Part shown: positions 22,401 through 31,933 of the stretch, piece after piece
How the letters are laid out: every line of letters starts with the position of its first letter
Position numbering within the stretch: the stretch's first letter is position 1
Source: Basidiobolus meristosporus CBS 931.73
Taxonomy: Eukaryota > Basidiobolomycota > Basidiobolomycetes > Basidiobolales > Basidiobolaceae
Assembly (NCBI GenBank): GCA_002104905.1
Contig: MCFE01000014.1
Coordinates: forward strand, 124,001-188,000
Direction: 5' to 3'
Length of the DNA stretch: 64,000 nt
The notes under the pieces: model-generated
Database searches by the model: none
What the model was told of the DNA's origin: nothing
The model's input: the letters and a program-made list of their open reading frames with translations, nothing else
Program-made: the position numbers and the translations under genes

Positions 22401-22640
22401 AAGGCAAATGCAGTTAAAGGCACTTTGTTCTTTCTTCTGGTACTTCAAGGCTTCCTCTCCCACGTTTTTAGGAGGGCATTCTTCTCCCATGACAATATCC
22501 CAAAGGCCTCTTTCTTGTAGCAGCATCTTCATCTTCACCTTCCACACTTGGTAGTTAGATCCATCCAACTTTTCAGCAGAGGGAAAAATTCCAGTAATAG
22601 CAGTAGTAGACATTGCAGAGAGTGACAGCTCGGGGCTCAT
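19317..22640 (-). CDS. copia-2 gag-pol polyprotein (Gag, protease, integrase, RT)
   Basis: Starting at the ATG at 22640, the frame runs 1,107 codons to a premature end at 19317. Domains in order are Gag with zinc knuckle CNYCKRKGHTSDRC, aspartic protease WYIDSGASQHF, integrase with the pre-integrase motif LWHRRFGHINFDYL and core HSDLCGPM / IRSDNGGEYTS / GVAERANRS, and RT with VYMDQPDGF, SLYGLKQSPRAW and YVDDLII. Integrase before RT is the copia order. The last about 45 residues are frameshifted. The frame is also open upstream through the LTR, but the first ATG after the TATA box is the one at 22640. Confidence 0.95.
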   Translation of the reverse strand: MSPELSLSAMSTTAITGIFPSAEKLDGSNYQVWKVKMKMLLQERGLWDIVMGEECPPKNVGEEALKYQKKEQSAFNCICLNVKDKLLIQCSRAKTAKNAWKALEDTYQSCSAAKKMYLRRKFFTTKMLPGEEMKNLINRITLLVDEMESVGIPTTDEDVIVTILNSLTDEFQGLVSALESRTEDLTLNYVYGRLLDEELRKSSANKKEEENALISNDNQQRRYPRPYKGNSNLFCNYCKRKGHTSDRCFKKRDYQQKKPEYGNAVTTEDRLFISALNMTTNKDSQTWYIDSGASQHFTHQKELFTQYQEIPIKKVFMGDDRTLDAVGEGTIQVNLRSSEGSHTLTFKEVLYVPEIAKNLLSVSKATAEGLSFSFDNSGCRITDQNGAHIASGIRDQNLYKLTYIPSYLEANISNLNEETPMLWHRRFGHINFDYLRKMIKDQLISGVKIDPPAILEHCEACIYGKQARQPFKSSGLIKTKKKLDLIHSDLCGPMQNLSLGGMKYLITFIDDYTRYTWVYFMERKEEALSKLREFKAMVERETGEKIKKIRSDNGGEYTSKLFIHFCKIHGIKQETTVPYSPQQNGVAERANRSIIDMARSMIHDQKLSYDFWAESVATAVYLKNRSYNRILRDSTPFEAWYGYRPSAEHLRIFGCTAYAKKLAGNQSKFEPKSVKCIFLGYCNESKAYRLYNTEAKKLIKSRDVLFDENSKFSQKMTSDDDENLISSPPIVRIESEQNNENFFTPEDSTTVVQPESVPRNIPEVIIPVSNARRSNRTRNSPNYYINEGTNLAYAYSVHVDEPQTVKEALNSPQTKFWRSAMTEEYQALMENQTWDLVKLPINQKSIGCRWVFKTKYKADGTIERYKARLVAKGYSQTKGLDYTETFAPVAKFNSIRLILAIAAKYKFFIHQMDVKTAFLNGELDEDVYMDQPDGFVDQDNPHLVCKLKKSLYGLKQSPRAWNCKIDSYLESLSFKRSNADYSIYYKPDRANPVLLALYVDDLIIAANNLETLEETKSSLSKEFKMSDLGELSYYLGIKFSIDRSTQTITLSQSKYIQDILKKYKWKTANRQLPQWRQTLTWSKLNQIKRAWCHLKALTFLINLWSAV

Positions 22641-22644
22641 AACC
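22631..22644 (-). other. copia-2 primer-binding site matching the initiator tRNA anticodon arm
   Basis: Immediately next to the 5' LTR the minus strand reads GGTTATGAGCCCCG. GGTTATGAGCCC is complementary to GGGCUCAUAACC, the anticodon arm of yeast initiator tRNA-Met. This is the half-tRNA priming used by Drosophila copia and yeast Ty5, not 3'-CCA priming. The ATG within it is in frame with gag and lies at 22638-22640. Confidence 0.8.
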
Positions 22645-22994
22645 TGTTGTAAGAGTCTTGGAGATATTGGAAGTGATTTGGAGAACAAGTAGATTATGTG
22701 GTTTTCACTTAATGATTTATTGAATGTAAAAGTAGTATTTATACTTTTACATGGTCTTGGCATTACAAACACGTAGAATAGGTTAAGGAAGGTCCCAAGA
22801 ACATGTGTGCAAAGTTTGGGGCTGTTTGGACAACTTTGAGAATTTTCATGTTCTGGGTACCTGGTATTTTGGTGAAAATATTCTAAGTAAATCCCGACAA
22901 GGAATTTGGTCAGTATTCTCTAGGATTTGAAGGTGATGATCTAAGTGACTAAGTTAGGTGAATATTTAGGTGGAAAATACGAATTTTTACAACA
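22645..22994 (-). repeat. copia-2 5' LTR (right)
   Basis: 350 bp with TGTTG...CAACA ends, followed by the ATTAG duplication. It contains TATAAATA (22736-22743, minus strand) and an AATAAA sequence about 20 bases downstream of it. Confidence 0.96.
22736..22743 (-). promoter_or_regulatory. TATA box of the copia LTR
   Basis: TATAAATA on the minus strand, conserved in all LTRs of this family in the window. Transcription starting 25-35 bases beyond it would begin near 22705, so the first AUG met is the one inside the primer-binding site. Confidence 0.65.
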
Positions 22995-23340
22995 ATTAGC
23001 ACTCTTCTAGTAAGTTAACATCTCTTTGCCACTTGTTTTGAGCTTTCAGCCTTACTTGTGATGGGCTCCTGAGGAAGCTGCAGGCTCATATCACTTCTAG
23101 GTACTTCTTGATTGGAACTACCCCTTTTGCTTGATAAATATTGCACTGGTGCATCTGTATCTACCTGCTCTTCCCTTATTGGCGCTATTTCAGCTACCTG
23201 ATGTTTCTTTGACACTTATTTAGAGCTTTTGGCCCTGCTTGTAACAGGCTCCTGAGGAAGCAGCTGGCTTTTAGCCATTGCACCCTGGCTCTTCTGCCTC
23301 TGATAGTTTCTGCTATTCTTGAGATGCTTTCTTAGCATTC
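22995..23340 (-). pseudogene. unknown repeat-containing gene remnant, N-terminal side
   Basis: Minus-strand coding-like sequence (SLQLPQEPITSKAESSKQV) interrupted by stops. Two imperfect copies of one module lie 183 bp (61 codons) apart, with GGCTCCTGAGGAAG at 23064 and again at 23247. A third partial match lies at about 18258, on the other side of copia-2, so copia-2 landed inside this gene. No known family was recognised. Confidence 0.5.
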
Positions 23341-23749
23341 CATTGAGTATCTTACGTCAAGATTAGGACCAGTCAGTATGAGCATTTAGTTGAGTGGGAG
23401 TGTTGTATTAATTTGTAATCCCACCTAAATATTCACCTAACTTAGCCACTTAGATCATTATCTTCAAATCCTATAGAATACTGACTAAATTCCTTGTTGG
23501 GATTTACTTGGAATATTTTCACCAAAATATCAGGTACCCAGAGCATGAAAATTCTCAAGGTTGACCAAACAGCCCCAAACCTTGCACACATGTTCTTGGA
23601 ACCTTTCTGAGCCTATTCTATGTATTTGTTATGCCAAGACCATGTAAAAGTATAAATACTACTTTTACATTCAGTAGATCATAAAGTGAAAACCACATAA
23701 TCCACTTGTTCTCACAATCACTTCCAATAACTCCAAGACACTTACAACA
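23341..23749 (+). mobile_element. copia 3' remnant (internal tail plus 3' LTR)
   Basis: 23345-23400 matches the last about 55 bases of copia internal sequence, including the purine tract TGAGTGGGAG. It is followed by a 349-bp LTR (23401-23749, TGTTG...CAACA) in plus orientation. The 5' part of the element is gone, and no target duplication is visible. Confidence 0.88.
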
Positions 23750-23772
23750 AACATCAGGTAACTGGAACATGA

Positions 23773-24087
23773 TGTTTGTCTAAAGATAAGACTAAGTCCT
23801 CATTTAACTTAGTCACTTAGATCATGGTTTATAAATAATACAGGATCTGGGTAGAAACTACTTGTTGGAATTCACCTAAAATACATGAAGTTTCTCAAAG
23901 TTGTCCAAGCAGCCCCATACCTGGTGCACATGCTCTTGGGGCCTTCTTAGACATATTGCAAATGCTTGCTATTCCAATACCATGTAAAGGTATAGATACT
24001 GTTTTACATTCAATAAATCATTAATGAATACTACAAAATATATTAGTTCTCTCAATCACTTCCAATACCTCCAAAGCTCTTATAACA
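23773..24087 (+). repeat. degenerate copia-family LTR
   Basis: About 315 bp collinear with the LTR from TTAACTTAGTCACTTAGATCA to CTCTTATAACA, with many substitutions and small deletions. Plus orientation. Confidence 0.8.
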
Positions 24088-24324
24088 AAAGATGAAGTCA
24101 CATGGCTTGCAACACCTAGAAGCTGTGTGCAGAGTGCTGGGCTGTTAGCATAACTTTGACACTTTACATGTTCCATGTCCCTGATGTTTTTGTGAGAATA
24201 TTTCAAGTGAATCCCAAGAAGGAGTTTCTATCAGCAACCTGTAGTATTTGTAGACTATGGTTCAAGTGACCAAGTTAAGTGAGTGCCTAGTCCTATATTT
24301 AGGTATATATACAATCTAATAACA
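24088..24324 (-). repeat. degenerate, truncated copia-family LTR
   Basis: The plus-strand sequence aligns with the half of the LTR running from GTGTGCAAAG to TTTACAACA (here CTAATAACA), so this is a minus-orientation remnant lying tail to tail with the plus-orientation remnant at 23773-24087. Confidence 0.7.
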
Positions 24325-24627
24325 GAATACCCATTGTTAAAGAGTGCAAAAAATGAAGAAAATGATTTTGAAGTATAATCTATGACTGGTACAGTTCATA
24401 AACTATCATAGAAGCAATTAAGGTAGCTCATATATTCAGGTACAAGTATAAAGCTTGCAGCCAGTCCAACTGAGGCCTAATGAAAGAATATGACTAAAGA
24501 CCAGCAGAGTTCTAAGCTTCTCTAAATTTACAGCTCCAAGTATCTTAAGCTCTGGCTATTTGGCAGACAGAAGACATACTTTTTAGTAGGAGGCTAGGCT
24601 GAGTAGCATTCAAGTCATACTTGATAA
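24325..24627. other. no gene recognised
   Basis: AT-rich sequence between LTR remnants with no supported frame. GATAA at 24623-24627 is the target duplication of the next LTR. Confidence 0.6.
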
Positions 24628-24959
24628 TGTTGTAAAAATTTGCAATTTGCACCTAAATATTCACCTAACTTAGTCACTTAGATCATTACCTTTAAATCCT
24701 AGAGAATACTGACCAAATTCCTTGTTGGGATTTACTTAGAATATTTACCCAGAACATGAAAATGCTCATGTTGTCCAAACAGCCCCAAACTTTGCGCACA
24801 TGCTCTTGGGACCTTCCTTAACCTATTCTATGTGTTTGTAATGCCAAGACCATGTAAAAGTATAAATACTACTTTTATATTCAATAAATCATTAAGTGAA
24901 AACCACATAATCTGCTTGTCCGCCAAGTCACTTCCAATATCTCCAAGACTCTTACAACA
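24628..24959 (+). repeat. copia solo LTR with target duplication
   Basis: 332 bp, TGTTGTAAAAATT...CTTACAACA, flanked by GATAA at 24623-24627 and 24960-24964. No internal sequence is attached, so it is a solo LTR formed by recombination between the two LTRs of a former element. Confidence 0.93.
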
Positions 24960-25885
24960 GATAATAAGATACTCACTACTTCTACATTTATTCAGAACTG
25001 TAAAATTGAAGGAAACAAACCAGCTCAATAGAAGTAAAATACCATCAAAATACCACTAGAATATCATATGAATTCCAAGTATGTGATCTTTGGTAGGGTA
25101 GGAATGAATGTGGTAGGCATGGAAATACGGCAACATAGTTAATCAATATCAGTCAGGGAGGAGTTCTTCTTTAACAATTAGGCTAAGTTAGCTTGAGTGG
25201 AGTTTCCACTATATGAATGGAGAAGGGACATTGACTCATTTCATAGCGGACTATCAAATACTTGGCGTATTTGTCTGAACACCTAATACCAATAGCTATA
25301 ACACAGTCTATATGCAATAATTTTTGGTACTGTGAGAAATATAAAATCCAATGGGATTTTCTGCTCAGCATCTACCCCTCAGCCTTGGACAGGATCAAGA
25401 AAAGGAATAGTATAATTGATATGCAAAGTCCGCAGAGTAGTGGTTGGTAGTGATTTCTAGAGACACCTCTAGTAAGAATGAATGGCTGGAATGGCGCAGG
25501 TTATAAGATATGAATTGAGCTCAACCAAGATGCGCATCACCAATAGAGACCAGGTGAATTTGGGGTGCCAGGATAGCTCTCTGGCCTCACTGGGGTCCAT
25601 CATGTCAATCAGCAGGTATAGACAATTGTAAATAGATTAACGATTTGCCAATCAGTTATGCAAAAACCGCAGGCTGCCAATAACCAATGACACTTCCTGG
25701 ATGATGCAACGGGCAATCAACGAAGTGCTTGGGCCCTGATTGCCTTTGGCCCACCCTGACACACCCCCTCACCGGCAGTATTTGCAGTCGAATTTATCCA
25801 CCCAAATTAGGCCAACTACCGTCCAGCCTCTAGCCACACTCCTGGTGAAACCTGACTGCCATGCCGAAAAGGGTTTAATCACTTG
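24960..25885. other. no gene recognised; boundary of the transposon cluster
   Basis: No supported coding frame and no further similarity to the mobile elements was seen. The sequence becomes less AT-rich towards the HSP60 gene. Confidence 0.5.
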
Positions 25886-25978
25886 TTCCAAAAGCTTCTC
25901 TTGATTGACGCAGACGTCAGGAAAAATTTCTCTGGTTTTCGGGCTTGGTGTGCGGCCCGGATATTAGAATCTATATAT
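25886..25978 (+). promoter_or_regulatory. HSP60 upstream region: heat-shock-element-like motif and TATA
   Basis: TTCCAAAAGCTTC at 25886-25898 fits alternating TTC/GAA units with 2-base gaps, except that the middle unit is AAA. A TATATAT sequence lies at 25972-25978, 61 bases before the HSP60 start codon. A heat-shock factor site is expected for this gene. The match here is partial, so this is a suggestion only. Confidence 0.4.
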
Positions 25979-26038
25979 TTTTGGCATCTCCCCAGTGAAC
26001 CGTTATTGGCCTCTTCACACTCTTCTTTAGTAACCAAC

Positions 26039-27769
26039 ATGTTCCGTAGTGCTAAAACCGTTCAAACCATTGCCAAATCTCCTCTATCCCGCCCCTCTTC
26101 AGCCCTCCGTTTCTACTCTTCCCACAAAGAGCTCCAATTCGGGATCGAGGGAAGAGCCTCTCTTCTTCGCGGTGTCGAGACACTTGCCAAGGCTGTCGCT
26201 GTCACACTTGGTCCCAAAGGGCGAAACGTTCTGATCGAACAACCCTTTGGCAGTCCTAAGATTACCAAAGATGGTGTGACCGTTGCAAAGAGCATTATCC
26301 TCGAAGACAAATTCGAAAACCTAGGCGCCAAGTTGGTGCAGGATGTTGCCAGCAAAACTAATGATGCCGCTGGTGACGGTACCACCACCGCCACCGTCTT
26401 GACTCGCGCCATTTTCTCGGAAGGAGTCAAAAATGTCGCGGCTGGTTGCAACCCTATGGACCTTCGTCGCGGTGTTCAACTTGCCGTCGATGCGATTGTT
26501 GACTTCTTGAAGAATAACAGCCGCGCCATCACCACCTCCGAGGAGGTGGCCCAGGTTGGCACCATTTCGGCCAACGGAGACAAAGAGATCGGAAACCTGA
26601 TCGCCCAAGCCATGGAAAAGGTCGGCAAAGAAGGAGTCATCACCTGTAAGGAGGGAAAGACTATTGAGGACGAACTCGAGATTACCGAAGGTATGCGCTT
26701 CGACCGTGGTTTCATCTCCCCCTACTTCATCACCGACACCAAGACCCAAAAGGTGGAATTCGAGAAACCTTTGGTGCTCTTGTCGGAGAAAAAGATCTCA
26801 GCCATCCAGGATGTCCTTCCCGCCCTTGAGACCGCTGCCCAGCAGCGTCGCCCTCTCTTGATCGTAGCCGAAGATGTCGACGGCGAGGCTCTTGCTGCTT
26901 GTATTTTGAATAAGCTTCGAGGCCAGATCCAGGTCGCTGCTGTCAAGGCCCCCGGCTTCGGTGATAACCGCAAATCCATCCTTGGCGATCTTGCCACTCT
27001 TACTGGTGGAACCGTATTCTCCGATGAATTGGATATAAAGCTCGAGAAGGCCACCCCTGAGCTGTTCGGTTCTTCAGGATCCATCACCATTACCAAGGAA
27101 GACACCATCATCATGAATGGTGACGGTCCCAAGGAGAGAATCGCCCAACGTTGCGAGCAAATCCGTGCTACCATGAACGAGAGCGGCGTCTCCGAATACG
27201 AGAGAGAGAAATTGCAAGACCGCCTTGCTAAGCTGTCCGGCGGTGTGGCAGTTATCAAAATTGGCGGAGTTTCCGAAGTAGAGGTTGGTGAGAAGAAGGA
27301 TCGGTTCGTCGATGCCCTCAACGCGACTCGTGCCGCTGTCGAGGAAGGTATCGTCCCTGGTGGAGGAACTGCCCTCCTCAAGGCCACCAAGTGCTTGGAC
27401 GCTTTGAAGCCGGCCAACTTCGATCAAAAACTTGGGATCAACATCATTCGTCAGGCCTGCCTTCGTCCCTGCAAGACCATTGTCGAGAATGCCGGCGAGG
27501 AAGGCTCCGTTGTTGTTGGAAAGCTTTTGGAAGAACACGGGAATACCTTCAACATAGGCTACGACGCCGCAGTCGGAGAATTTACCGATATGATCACCAA
27601 GGGTATCCTCGATCCCGTCAAGGTGGTCAGAACTGCCTTGGTGGACGCCTCCGGTGTAGCCTCTCTGTTGACCACATCCGAATGCATGATTGTTGATGCA
27701 CCAGAGAAGGACAAGCCCGCGGCCATGGGAGGTATGGGCGGCATGGGCGGCATGGGCGGGATGATGTAA
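26039..27769 (+). CDS. HSP60: mitochondrial chaperonin HSP60
   Basis: 576 residues in one exon, with no introns, unlike most neighbours. HSP60 forms the double-ring chamber that folds imported proteins in the mitochondrial matrix. The N-terminal about 20 residues are rich in Ser, Arg and Lys without acids ([13 protein letters not shown]), a typical presequence, and the mature protein begins near SSHKELQFG. The apical/equatorial signatures are intact: [14 protein letters not shown], the nucleotide loop [10 protein letters not shown] and the family signature [16 protein letters not shown]. The C-terminal tail is [13 protein letters not shown], the flexible GGM repeat inside the ring. I chose the ATG at 26039 because it begins a presequence. 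The frame is open further upstream but lacks an ATG there. Confidence 0.98.
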   Translation: MFRSAKTVQTIAKSPLSRPSSALRFYSSHKELQFGIEGRASLLRGVETLAKAVAVTLGPKGRNVLIEQPFGSPKITKDGVTVAKSIILEDKFENLGAKLVQDVASKTNDAAGDGTTTATVLTRAIFSEGVKNVAAGCNPMDLRRGVQLAVDAIVDFLKNNSRAITTSEEVAQVGTISANGDKEIGNLIAQAMEKVGKEGVITCKEGKTIEDELEITEGMRFDRGFISPYFITDTKTQKVEFEKPLVLLSEKKISAIQDVLPALETAAQQRRPLLIVAEDVDGEALAACILNKLRGQIQVAAVKAPGFGDNRKSILGDLATLTGGTVFSDELDIKLEKATPELFGSSGSITITKEDTIIMNGDGPKERIAQRCEQIRATMNESGVSEYEREKLQDRLAKLSGGVAVIKIGGVSEVEVGEKKDRFVDALNATRAAVEEGIVPGGGTALLKATKCLDALKPANFDQKLGINIIRQACLRPCKTIVENAGEEGSVVVGKLLEEHGNTFNIGYDAAVGEFTDMITKGILDPVKVVRTALVDASGVASLLTTSECMIVDAPEKDKPAAMGGMGGMGGMGGMM

Positions 27770-28449
27770 AGCACCCCATTTCCAGGCACTCTGAGAAGGC
27801 CGTGGACTCCATCCCTTGATATATATGTTTTACTTCTATACAACTTTCCTTCTGTGTACACAATAATTCACGCATATCGCGGCGATTCAAGACCGTCAAA
27901 TAAAGTATCCACCATTTCACAAATCCCCTGCCTCAATTGAAGCCATCGTCATCCACGGAGAAATTCCGGATTCGTGACTCATCCCACCCAACCGGACGTA
28001 AATATCCTCTGGAAACGAATTGCTGGCTTGCTTCACCATGCATACTGTTGCATCGGGAGTTTGGAATTTTCTGTGGTCACTCATGGAGGATCCCGGTTGA
28101 ATCCTACTCTAGATGGGCTCCAGTGAAGACAGGAATATTCGTCGTCTTGGTGCGCACTGGATGAAACTCCGTTCTTGGCAGAAATAAGGTTAATTAAGCC
28201 CCGAATAGAAACATGCCAAACCAAAATCCGATCATTAAAATAAGAAACGTCAACCCTCGTATGCAGTGACCGCTTCATTAATCCATTTATGGGAACCGTG
28301 AATTGATGCTCAATCTGGCCAAATGGAAGGACAATCGATGCCTCGAGATTCCAATAAATATCTTATTCCATACTTCTTCTGACCATATTCGCCATTATTC
28401 AACCAACAACCCACTTTGTTCTCTTCATTGACTGCCCACACCTCTCATC
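27770..28449. other. intergenic, HSP60 3' side and epsin promoter
   Basis: No gene recognised in 680 bp. It should contain the 3' UTR of HSP60 and the promoter of the next gene. I see no repeat or RNA gene. Confidence 0.5.
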
Positions 28450-30535
28450 ATGTCCAAGTATATGGCAAAAGGTGCACTCCGCACAGTGTATGTTCCCCCA
28501 AAGCTCGATGCCCCTTTGTGCTTGCTAACCCTACTTTCAGTAAAAATATGACACGAGGCTATTCAGAAATCCAAGCGAAAGTTCGTGAAGCTACCTCCAA
28601 CGATCCTTGGGGTCCCTCAGGAAGTCAGATGAGCGAGATCGCTCGTGCCACATTTGACCCGTAAGTACCAGGATGGCGGTTTATTTTTCTACTCGTTGTA
28701 ACAGCTCAGCGTAGTTAATCAACTGCCTTGACCTACACAGAGTATCTCTTCGAAAGAAGACCTAGACGTTCAACTGTATTTACCACCTTCCCATCATTGT
28801 AGTCACTATTTCCAAGAGATTATGGACATGATTGATAAGCGTCTAAACGACAAGGGGAAAAACTGGCGCCATGTATTTAAGGTTTGGATAAATCCACAGG
28901 CCTCCCATTGGGTAGATCGATAATTAATCGGAAGGTGCTTAGGCCTTGACTCTGCTAGATTATTGCCTTCACTCAGGCTCACAAAACGTGGTCGCATACG
29001 CAAGGGACAATTTCTACATAGTGAAAACCCTAAAAGAGTTCCAGTACATTGACGAACACGGCAAAGACCAAGGACTCAATGGTATGTGGGCTGTCATCAA
29101 AGAATCCTACTACCGTGGACCGACATTTTTTTCGTCATCTGTAGTTAGACAAAAGGCCAAGGACATTATAGCATTACTATCCGACGAAAGTCGGCTCAGA
29201 GAAGAAAGAAGCAACCGCTCCACTATGCAGAACCGTATGGACGGTGGGTCAAATAGCGATCTTTCCAGATACGGACCCTATCCATCTCGCAATTCGAACC
29301 AGGACCTAAGCGGACTTGACCAGGCTGAAGATCGGGACCTGCAGCTTGCCATTGAAGAAAGTAAAAGATCAGCAGCTGAGCATGAGATGCGACTTAAATC
29401 GAGGTATGAGTTATCGTTGCTTTACGAGACCCAAGGCAGTGATGGTAATGTCTCTTTCTCCAGCGACGAGGATATTCAGAGAGCTATCGAGTTAAGCAAG
29501 AAAGAGGCCTTCGCCCAGAGTAATCATAATGCAGCAGAAACCAACGAGCTAATCATGCTGAATGACATACCCGCAGTACAGAACAATATGTATACACGCT
29601 CCTGTCATACATGGATGAGACATTGCACTGACCGCACTTCTCTTCGCTAGAAATACCTATCAACCTCAGCAACAATTCGATGTATTCGGAAACCCCGATC
29701 ACTATTCTGGAGCAAACAATGACTTGTTTGACCCATTTACCCCGCTCCAGAATAATAACAGTTATGGTATGAGCAATGGCTATGACTCAATAGGAAATGG
29801 GGGCTATACGGGACAGATTACGAGCAACCCAAATAATCCGTTTGGAACACCGAAACACTCCACTCAGCCTTTCAATGATGCAGTATTTCAACCACAGCCA
29901 CCAGCATTTGCTCCAAGCAATGATATATCTGGAAACATCATGTAAGCCTCTTAGTTAATGGGTGAAACGATAGTATCAGTACTAAATTTTCTTTCGACCT
30001 AGTGGATCAGCACCCAGCTTTGGATATGACCAATATCAACCACAACACAACCCTAACCCCAACCCCTTCTATCAACACTCCGCACCAGCCATGGACAACA
30101 ACGACCCATTTAATTTCGCACATGGGCCAAGCTCAGACGTAAGATTAAAGAAACATCATCTATGTGGCATTGACTCTGACCTGGTTGAATTTTCAATAGG
30201 ACGCATTTGGGGGTGGTCAACAGCAAATACCACCAAACAACTCCTTGATTGAAATTGAGCCCCATGCAGCTTCCAGTGCTGGCTTTGGCCAAACTGTCAG
30301 CAAAAACCCTTTTCTGTCGACTGGAACTCATGGGTCAAGTCAATCTAAGCCGTCACTCAACGATATAATGAAGCAGCAACAACAGCAGTCGTCCGCATTT
30401 CAGACTCAGTTCGGGATGAACGGAAACAACCCAATGGGAGGTCACAACTTTGGCTCGGAATTCAACCAGCCCTTCCGCCAACAACAATCGTTTACTGCAG
30501 GCGTAGGCGGCAACAACAACCCATTTGGATTCTGA
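28450..30535 (+). CDS. epsin (ENTH-domain endocytic adaptor)
   Basis: Eight exons: 28450-28487, 28541-28660, 28803-28881, 28943-29081, 29145-29589, 29651-29941, 30003-30138 and 30200-30535, giving 527 residues. The ENTH domain (about 1-150) binds PI(4,5)P2 and curves the membrane. It is recognisable from VREATSNDPWGPSGSQM, EIMDMIDKRLNDKGKNWRHV and ALTLLDYCLHSGSQNV. Two ubiquitin-interacting motifs follow (DLQLAIEESKRSA and DIQRAIELSKKEA). The tail is Asn/Gln/Pro-rich with DPF motifs for the AP-2 adaptor (LFDPF, NDPFNF) and NPF motifs for EH-domain proteins, the last at the C-terminus (NPFGF). The exon 3 donor is weak (GTTTGG), but reading frame and homology support it. The role is cargo-coupled clathrin endocytosis. 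Confidence 0.93.
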
Positions 30536-31933
30536 ATCGCTTCACCAAGTGGCCAGTGAAATGACTGGCAAGCACCTGAGAAATCCCCCTGTAATGATCG
30601 GTTGGTTTAATGCATTTCGAAGCTAGGTCTTCGTTTCTATCTTTAGTTAGTATCTCTGAGCAGCCAACAAAGGAGATGATTCTGTACACACAAGAAAACA
30701 AGGCATCCCATTTCATCATATCAAATATGTACTTTCCCTCATCCGCAGTTATAATTCTAATAACATTCATATTGTTCCGTATACCGAAGCACCAGTGATT
30801 TGTATGATCTCAAAGCCCATTTGTACTGATTGAGCCATTCTCATGGGAATCTGGGAATTGGCCTAGTTCAGCGACAGCTAGTGAAATCTCCACCTCAATT
30901 AAGGGGACATCTCCATTACATATGAGAAGTGGCTTTGGCGGAATAAGGATGGATTAAAAAGGAAAGATTCATAGGTTGAGGTGAATCTATTGGAAGGGCA
31001 ACAAGCTAAGATGCAACCACCTCAAATATAGATCCAAGTGGACCCTGGGTCAATTAACCCGAATCCCCAGACCCTGTTTCAGCCTCAGGGTGGACGTGAT
31101 AAATCCAACCAGCAATAAAATTCCCAAAGGGTAAGGAAAGCTGCTCGAGTTTTTTGGTTGGTCAGCTGAAATCGAGCCTCTCCATAGCCTACAGATGGCT
31201 GCTCGCGGCTGGGAAGGAAAAGGTTGGAGTATGTTCTTGCCGCAATCTCAGACTGCTGCTGGAGTGCACAGTGACGTAGCATGATATTTTCTTCACCTAA
31301 AAAACGCTAGCTGTTCGTAGCACCCAATCACATACCTTCCCCTGGATCTGATAATACGATCAGACTGCGGCCCTGGGTTAAGGCGGATTCAGGTCGGTGC
31401 GATCAAAGCTGAAGGTCATTGGAAACAGGCTGGCATCACAGCTTTGTCATTAGTGAACAACTGGGTTATCAAATCATCAGATATCCGCACACACCCCGCA
31501 TCGTCGGCAGGCATAAGCTACTCCCAATCCATATGCTTGCACTCGTTGACGTATCCACCGTATCCGCAAGGAGGATGCTCCCGGGTGTCCTAAAGCGTCA
31601 TATTAGTAATATGTGCTCATCGTCCATCGACTGAACTCGGACCTGCAAGCACAGCGCTACCTTGTCCAACGTTGGGGGGATTCACTCATTCGCAGCCGAG
31701 CTGCTGATGGATATCTGATCTATGGGGGCCCATATTTGTTAGTAATCTGATGTTTCACATATCGACTAAATAGTACATCATGGTATTGGGATGATTCATA
31801 GCAGCCATGATGAGCCATAACAAGCCAGTCGTGTGAAGGGAAAAGGATAAATCCATTCATCAAATTACCCCAAGATTTTCACCAATATAAGCTACACCGC
31901 CCGCCGAATTCCTCTTGACCTGATAACTCCACA
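30536..31933. other. intergenic, no gene recognised
   Basis: 1.4 kb without a convincing frame, RNA gene or repeat. It contains the epsin 3' flank and the promoter of the HSCB gene, of which ATATAAGC near 31884 is a possible TATA element. Confidence 0.5.

Larger units (their letters stand above)
18309..22994 (-). mobile_element. Ty1/copia element, nearly intact (copia-2)
   Basis: 4,686 bp with two 350-bp LTRs (18309-18658 and 22645-22994) that look almost identical, and a perfect ATTAG duplication at 18304-18308 and 22995-22999. The internal region is open for gag through most of RT, then loses frame through one missing base near 19452. The close LTR match and single lesion suggest a recent insertion, much younger than copia-1. 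Confidence 0.97.

Noticed and set aside
26321-27538. Several long minus-strand frames under HSP60
   Set aside because: They are antisense shadows in a GC-richer, strongly conserved gene and show no family similarity.
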